A DNA stretch of 64,000 nucleotides. Origin: Panonychus citri (taxonomy: Eukaryota > Arthropoda > Arachnida > Trombidiformes > Tetranychidae). This document shows positions 58,102-64,000 of this stretch, piece after piece; within the stretch, counting starts at the first letter, position 1; every line of letters begins with the position of its first letter. Position numbers and translations under genes: made by a program. The notes below the pieces were generated by a model. That model was not told where the DNA came from, made no database searches, and saw only the letters and a program-made list of their open reading frames with translations. The DNA lies in assembly GCF_014898815.1 (NCBI RefSeq), contig NW_026515445.1:434001-498000 (forward strand). The letters are read 5' to 3'.

Positions 58102-60483
58102 TCAAAGAGGTTGATCGTTTGGATGACGAAGTCGAACTCGTATATCACCACAATCAGTCCATGTACCGAAAATTTGACCCGTATATTGATTGTCGTTGTT
58201 GTTGTTGTGGTGTCGATGATGGTATTTAGCGTTAGATGGATCAGCTCGATCAGGTCGAACTATTTTATCAACTTCGGGACAATGAGGTCGAGGTCCTGGT
58301 TCTGGTGTATAAGTGAAGGTCAAACCTGTTGAATAGATGAGACCATCAGGACGAACCAATGAAATGGAAACGGTTGTCGGCTGCCGAACCCATTCCCAAC
58401 CTTCTCGAACTTCGGAAATTTGTGGGATCACACAGAGTAAACTTTCTTGGCATCTAATAAAATAAGAGAAAGAAACAAATGTAAATAGAATAATTCTCAA
58501 TGGTAAATTATATGTAAATGAATTGAGAATGAGAAAAAAAAATCAACAATTTATGCAAATTTTTTCGATGATTGTTTAACAATTTAAACTTTACCTGTAA
58601 AATGTTTCTGTTTCAACTTCACCAAAGTGTACTTTTAATGACTCACTGAAATTTTCACCAATCAATTCCAACATGGCAACATCACCTCCACCATTTAAAC
58701 TTAGACTATGAACAATTGGAACTGGAGTTACTCCGCTTTTGATGAGACCTCGACCTTCGTAAAATGTATATTCCGCTTTGTCGGTGCTAATGATTGTCCA
58801 TGAAGCCCCGTCGGTCAAAACTTCCTTATTTGGGGCGTTTGGACACGAAGTGGCCTGAAATTGGATAATCTTATCGGTACTAAGACATAAGTACATTCTT
58901 TCAGTATCTTTCAAGTAGAAAGCACATTTATGTAATTGAGAAACGGGATCATCAGCATCCAGCAGAGCATCTTGTTTGTCTACTTTGCGAATAATCTGAA
59001 AGAAGAAAAAAAAAGTTCGAAAAAAAAAATTAGTTCGAAATGTTAAACAGTTGGGTGAATCACTATTTACCAATCGTGGCAGTGCCATTCCAGTATCAGC
59101 GCAAACGAGCTTAACAGTCGCTCCATAGTGAATGTAACCTTCTTGAACTGTGAACTCTTCCGATTCCTCTTCCATATCGTCGACTGTGGGAAAAACGTTG
59201 ATTGTAAACAAAGACGATTACTCAATTAAAATGAATGGATTTAAATAGTTGTGAGGTGTTTAAATGTGTTCACCGAGAAAATTGAAATAACTTCGGCAAA
59301 AGTAGCTGATTTGGCCTGAATACTTACGAAGGTGAATGGTGAACGCTGACCACTGGAGTGAACTTGCATGGAAATTTTGATTCTCAACATGTAGATACTT
59401 CGTACTAACTGTCTGGGATCTGAGACGATTGAAAAGAGCAACTTTCGTTCCTGAGGCAATACATACTGTAGAAAAGAGGAGAAGATAATTAGTAATGATA
59501 GAAAATAGAAACAATAATTACGGAGAGAAAAATGATAATATGTTACAACTTACAATCTGCATTTTTGAGAGATTGTTTCTTTTTGGATGGTTTTGATATC
59601 ACTTTGATTCTTCGCGAGTTAAATGTTCCAATTTCATCACTATTGGCATAGAACATTTTCACTGACAACATGAAATGTTTCCTTTTGTCAGAATCACTAA
59701 TGTACAATGTTTTAGCCATACAGAAATTCTTTAAAAATATTTACAAAGAGAAGAGAAAATGTAATAAAAGAGAGAAAGAGAGGGAGAGAGAAAATTAGAA
59801 TCATGTTTGCAGAATAATAAGACAAAAGTGACAAACAGTAGAAAAGAAATAAGAACAGCCAAGAGTTAAAGTAATCGACTGAATAAACTGTTAGATATTG
59901 TGAGCCAAAAAGAACATAATCTAAGTGATTAATCAGTAAGCTAATTAGATGAAGGAAGAAAAGAAAAGAATTTACTTCTCCGTTGAAATGTAACTGTTGC
60001 ATGTCTTGGTCGGAACTTCCGATGCCGATGAAAGCGTAGACCTGAGTTCCATCTTCTGAACAACCTTCTTTTCTCATTCTTTCTTTTCTTTCTTGCCATC
60101 CTTCACCATACAGGTAGATACAAGGTGGTGGACAGAAGAATCTTTTTTCAGTTCCATAGGATTTCTGAGCGACTTTGGCATGAAGAATAATAACTTTGCA
60201 ATCCTTCTGTTGGGAGAAAAGAAAAAACTGAAAAACATTAGAATGAAATTGAGAAAAAGAGAAAAAGAAAAGAAAACAATCAACACCCAAACAAGATTAA
60301 CTCTTGATTCTTTTACCATAGTAACAAGACTGTAGAGCATGTAAACCTTTCGAATCAATTAAATGTCTACCATGACACTTTGGAAAATGATTAAAAATAA
60401 CAAAGGAAAAAAACTCCATTAAAATAATAGAAAAGTAAACATACCCGATCATCAGAGTCAATGGATAATTTTTGCGTAGCCAT
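58102..60483 (-). CDS. Su(H): Suppressor of Hairless / RBPJ (CSL) transcription factor
   Basis: DNA-binding core of Notch signalling, nuclear. Exons in coding order: 60483-60445, 60346-60317 (30-bp microexon, tentative), 60206-59976, 59728-59554, 59465-59328, 59183-59071, 58995-58595 and 58453-58102. Phases match, giving about 492 residues. Diagnostic blocks: VIILHAKVAQKSYGTEKRFF, CPPPCIYLYGEGW, AFIGIGSSDQDMQQL, AKTLYISDSDKRKHFMLSVK, RIKVISKPSKKKQSLKNA, CIASGTKVALFNRLRSQTVS, EGYIHYGATVKLVC, IIRKVDKQDALLDADDPVSQ, DGASWTIISTDKAEYTFYEG and LTFTYTPEPGPRPHC. The three CSL domains (RHR-N, beta-trefoil, RHR-C) are therefore complete. The first ~23 residues are poorly conserved: the usual LTREAMxxYL segment is not found, so the true 5' coding exons may differ or lie further upstream. 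The tail is His/Asn-rich. Confidence 0.95.
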
Positions 60484-61379
60484 TATGATTCCAATAAAGA
60501 ATATGTTAGAGTGAAGATGGTAAAAGTGTCGAACAGGTGGTTGATTAAAGAAATTAAAAATCAAACCAAAAGATGATAAGTTAATTAAAAGATGAAAGAA
60601 CAATTTAATCAATGAGACCAAATGACCAACGGAAATTCAAACCGAAAACAAAACAAAACATTCAAAGTTTAATTCCAAAAGCAACTGCCACCTGTTGATA
60701 GAAAAACAAACCAAACCGAAAGACAGAAAAATTTTCGCTTCACAACCAAACTGCGGATTCGAAAAATAATCATAATAACCGAGAGAAAAGAAAAAATATT
60801 TTCGTTACCTATTAATGAGACAATTTCCTCGCAATTAATTGTTCTCCTTCTAATTAGAACTCAATCCAATTAATGAGCCAGTTTAATGGTTTGGAAGAAA
60901 AACAATCCATTCGAAATGAGGAGAAAATTCTCTTACCGGGTAGGATCTTTTCGAAAGGACTCGAATCCCAGGTGGCTGATATTCGATATTCGCTTAACTT
61001 TTCCATTTGTCTCGTTGACTCTTTTCTCTTTTCTCTTTTCTCTTTCATCTCTTCTAATGGTAGGACCTCACCAAGAACGTTCGTTTTTCTCGTTTATCGT
61101 TAGAAGTTAATTTTTTTTCTTTCTCTGTGAATTTAGAATTTTTTTGTTATTTAATTAGTTTATTTTATTTAGAATAATTAATTTTCTATGTATATTTATA
61201 ATTGAAAGTGTTTTGTTTCCATGAGCAGCAATCTAACAAGTGTTTCTGTATGTTTTTCTCTGGTGTTAATTGGTTGGTGGTAACGCTTCCAGAAGAAGAA
61301 GAAGAAGAAGAAGAAGAAGAGCAAGAAGGAGAAAGAAAAACCTTAAAGCCAAGGTAACATCAACACTAATCAAATCTCA
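60484..61379. promoter_or_regulatory. Divergent region between Su(H) and the DM-domain gene
   Basis: It should contain promoters and leader exons of both genes. An open stretch in both directions at about 60850-61100 has higher G+C and could be a leader or missing N-terminal exon of Su(H), but no CSL N-terminal motif is seen in it. A (GAA)n tract lies at about 61294-61320, 60 bp before the DM ORF. Confidence 0.4.
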
Positions 61380-61463
61380 ATGATTAAGAAGAATTTTACA
61401 ATTGACTTTATACTCGCACCCAAACTTGATCATATTTCAGCTAGTGCAACAACCATCTCAACA

Positions 61464-61494
<31 letters not shown>

Positions 61495-61901
61495 GCAACA
61501 GGAGCAACATAAAAAATAGTATAAATAACAACACAAATGATGGTATAACAAATATAACAAACACTGAATGTAATAGTGATGAAACTGTAGTGCAACTAAA
61601 TGTAGAAGTAGATAATTACAGTATTGACGGTGATGGTGATGGTGAAGGAGACAGTGATTTCAATGGAATCGGTGGCTTATCCCAATACTCAACTTCACCA
61701 TCTTCGGCGACAGACAGAACTCAATTCAGAGATCCCGACAAAAAGACAATCCCTTTTTGTGCAAAATGCAAAATCCACGGTCAATATTTTCCAGTTAAAA
61801 ACCACAAGGATCAATGTAAACGGCGTTTCTGTAATTGTGTTAACTGTAAGCTCATCGACAAAGGGAAAACATTACGAGGAAAAAAAGTCAAACGTGGTTA
61901 G
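61380..61901 (+). CDS. DM-domain (doublesex/mab-3-type) protein
   Basis: ORF of 173 codons. The first ~110 residues are low-complexity: Asn-rich (INNNNNNINSNRSN), then Asp/Gly-rich. The C-terminal ~50 residues form a DM zinc module: PFCAKCKIHGQYFPVKNHKD, QCKRRFCNCVNCKLIDKGK. This has the CxxC..HG...H...C...CxC..C spacing for two intertwined zinc sites, followed by a basic end (RGKKVKR). Dmrt proteins control sex-specific and neural development by minor-groove DNA binding. The usual recognition helix (LIAERQRVMAxQVALRR) is replaced by a short basic stretch and stop. A donor-like CGTG|gttagt at the stop suggests the transcript may continue by splicing. It could be a divergent Dmrt paralogue or the first coding exon of a longer one. 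Confidence 0.75.
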
Positions 61902-61985
61902 TTGAACTGAACAATTTACATTTTCCACTTTTCCATTTTATTTTATTCTTTTCTTTTTTCAACTTATTTTCTCTCCATCTTCTAT

Positions 61986-61987
<2 letters not shown>

Positions 61988-62054
<67 letters not shown>
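61988..62054. repeat. (TC)n microsatellite
   Basis: About 33 uninterrupted TC dinucleotides, 90 bp downstream of the DM-domain ORF. Confidence 0.95.
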
Positions 62055-62058
<4 letters not shown>

Positions 62059-62207
62059 CCAATTTAATCGTCTTTCAGTTCGTCTTCTTCTCTTTTTTCT
62101 TTGACCAAAGTTAACCTGAGGTTAAAAACCCTACAGTTAAATCTCTTATATGTATTAACTTCTTGCTAACTTTTTAACTTAATTAAGGTAAACTGAAAAT
62201 CTTTTCC

Positions 62208-62483
62208 ATGCTTTTCAGTTCTCAGGCCGCAGGCCGACTGTTGAAACTTGTCTTATCCCCCAGTCGATGCCGTTACTTGACTGACTTACATTCAGACATA
62301 CGAGTTAACAAATTGAATCTTCACTCTGTGCTGTGTGTTGCTGATTGTTGTAAATTATCTCATAGCTATCGATTGCTACCAATAGTTATTAAAAATCATG
62401 AAACCACTTCAGCAGAAAAGGCAAAAAAGAAGAAGAAAAAAGTAAAGAGTCAGAGACCTCATGTAAAGTTAATGATCTATTAG
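62208..62483 (+). CDS. Possible downstream coding exon, uncertain
   Basis: A pyrimidine-rich tract and cttttcag at 62211-62218 could be a splice acceptor, and the frame after it is open to 62483 (SSQAAGRLLKLVLSPSRCRY... ending in Lys-rich KAKKKKKKVKSQRPHVKL). The phase-1 donor at the end of the DM ORF does not join this frame; it would give VLRPQADC and a stop instead. No homology was recognised. It may be 3' untranslated sequence of the DM gene. Confidence 0.2.
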   Translation: MLFSSQAAGRLLKLVLSPSRCRYLTDLHSDIRVNKLNLHSVLCVADCCKLSHSYRLLPIVIKNHETTSAEKAKKKKKKVKSQRPHVKLMIY

Positions 62484-63177
62484 CTTGGAATGAGAAAAGT
62501 AACTCTTTTTCCTATTAACGGATGGCATTACTAGTAAATTGATCAACAATTGATCATCACTCAATGAAGATGATTAACAGCAATTATATTTTGTTTCTAA
62601 ATTGTTTCCAGGATTAACTTTGATTCTTCTATCCCTTTAATGTCTACTAGTAATTAACGTTAATCGCATAACTTTTTCTTGCTCTCTTTCTCTCTTGTCG
62701 ATAATATAAGAGAAGCAACAAGCATCTCGATAATAGAATCAATTGAATGAAATAAAATCTATTACATGATTGACTGATTTACTTTACGATTTTTTTTCTT
62801 CTTCTTTTTTCTTTGCTTATCATTTTGTACTTTGCAATTTAAATCAGACTCGATGATGATGCTCATCATCATCATCATCACCATCGTTATCTAGTTTACT
62901 ATTGCAAATTAAAGTTAACCAATAGTTTTATCATTTTTCCACTTTTTGATTTTATAACTACAACAATCAACCAACTAACTAACTAGCAAAAAAAAAGTAT
63001 TAGAAACTATTATTAAATAAGTATATACATTTATGTAAGTATTATTTAAACAATTCATCAAGTTGCTTTTTTTACGAGATTTAATCCGAAGGCGTTGCCG
63101 AAGGAGGATTTATGTATATCTCATATATAATATTTTCTTACGAGATAGTAAAGAAATGGCTTAAGATTCACCTTGGT

Positions 63178-63203
<26 letters not shown>
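63178..63203. repeat. (GA)n microsatellite
   Basis: About 13 GA dinucleotides upstream of the small secreted ORF. A matching (TC)n tract lies at 63757-63789. Confidence 0.9.
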
Positions 63204-63209
<6 letters not shown>

Positions 63210-63294
63210 GTTAAACCAACAATTAACGTATTTAAACACACAGAGAGATAGTGAAACGTTCAACTGAATATACGTTATTAACTGTGTATAAATC

Positions 63295-63442
63295 ATGATG
63301 AAAGTAACTATGATTTTCTTTATTATCATCTCTCATCTTACCTTATCAAGTGTTGGGTCATGTGTTTTAACTGTTGCGTTAAATACTGGTTACCCTTGCA
63401 CAGAATGGGGTAAATTTGATTTAATAGTAAAGGAAAAAAGGT
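63295..63442 (+). CDS. Putative small secreted protein, first exon or complete 48-residue ORF
   Basis: The ATG at 63295 opens a typical signal peptide (MKVTMIFFIIISHLTLSS) followed by GSCVLTVALNTGYPCTEWG with two Cys. The frame either runs to TAA at 63440-63442 or splices at a good donor (TGGG|gtaaat, 63410) into an exon beyond or within the remaining window; no convincing partner exon was found before 64000. The family is not recognised. Confidence 0.4.
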
Positions 63443-63751
63443 AAAAAGTGTATTCTCTCTGCTCTCTCTCTCTCTCAGTCCAAGCTAATCGAGTTAAGAA
63501 ATTGTAAAATCAAATTGATTAAATCAGCAAGGTCATCATCATCATCAGCGACTACTATTTGTTTTATCTATTAATATCATTATATTAGGGTTACCCCAGG
63601 GGATAAGCAAGTTTTTTTATGTAAATAAAACACCAAGAAAAAAAATCTAATATAAAATTGTTAAGATGAAGATGAAGATGAAGATGAGTTAGTTATAAAA
63701 AACTAAGGATGGAAAAGTTTCTCCATGATGATCATGATGATATCGATGTTG

Positions 63752-63797
<46 letters not shown>

Positions 63798-64000
63798 ACT
63801 CTCTGTCTCATCATCTAAATCACTTATACTTTTCATTGGCTTTTAAGTTAATCAGTTTCTTTTTCTGTGTCTTGATAGTTTAGTATTTTTTTTTTCTTCT
63901 ACTTTGATCCAATCTGATTGATTAATGTTGTTATTACTTGTTAATATTTTCCCCTGGACAATATAAAGATATTAAAGTCTAGTAGAAAAATTTATTGATT
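63443..64000. other. Right-edge region
   Basis: Possible intron of the preceding ORF. It contains a (TC)n tract at 63757-63789 and GATGAA repeats near 63666-63686. No exon was recognised. Confidence 0.35.

Noticed and set aside
60873..61110. Overlapping ORFs on both strands upstream of Su(H)
   Set aside because: No homology to CSL N-termini or other families; probably leader or promoter sequence.
1..64000. tRNA, rRNA or viral-derived genes
   Set aside because: No cloverleaf, rRNA block or viral protein motif was seen on either strand by eye; a tRNAscan or HMM search would be decisive.

Overview
The window is about 70% A+T eukaryotic DNA with spliced genes: short introns beside several of 1-8 kb, GT-AG borders and GA/TC microsatellites. 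The gene set (a stonin of the stoned B type, a Spätzle-type cystine-knot ligand, Su(H), one SIK kinase, a DM-domain protein, a FLYWCH protein, an astacin) is that of an arthropod. Low GC and fairly dense gene order would suit a mite or another small-genome chelicerate, but the species is inferred, not shown.

Layout. 0-1.5 kb: C-terminal half of stoned B (+). 3.6-9.0 kb: 6-phosphofructo-2-kinase/fructose-2,6-bisphosphatase (-) with two alternative 3' terminal exon sets. 10.6-11.8 kb: ATP synthase subunit s / DMAC2L-like protein (-). 13.4-20.4 kb: Spätzle-type ligand (+), divergent from the previous gene. 20.4-30.8 kb: repeat-rich accessory region with two GC-rich or palindromic hairpins, two arrays of a ~104-bp repeat holding a 24-bp palindrome, two copies of a ~620-bp block (one interrupted by a 533-bp PIF/Harbinger-type MITE, the other showing the empty site), and an orphan ORF between direct repeats. 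30.9-31.8 kb: two-exon astacin (+). 33.1-48.5 kb: salt-inducible kinase (-) with a 7.6-kb intron. 50.6-51.8 kb: coiled-coil/acidic protein (-), divergent from MED8 (+, 52.6-53.3 kb). 54.2-55.2 kb: FLYWCH zinc-finger protein (+). 55.6-57.7 kb: tandemly duplicated orphan ORFs embedded in a mosaic of fragments copied from the FLYWCH gene upstream and Su(H) downstream. 58.1-60.5 kb: Su(H)/RBPJ (-). 61.4-61.9 kb: DM-domain protein (+). 63.3 kb: start of a putative small secreted protein (+).

Most conserved genes are unrelated in function and look like ordinary neighbours: metabolism (PFKFB), mitochondria (DMAC2L-like), signalling (Spätzle-type, SIK, Su(H)), transcription (MED8, Su(H), DM) and endocytosis (stoned B). 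The most unusual content is the orphan family at 26.0, 56.1 and 57.3 kb. It shares a fixed Trp-Trp-Phe-Tyr spacing, and each member lies inside locally duplicated DNA. The last codons and stop of the 57.3-kb member lie in a fragment matching the antisense of a Su(H) exon. All exon borders were read by eye from splice motifs, reading phase and remembered family sequences; no alignment or transcript data were available.
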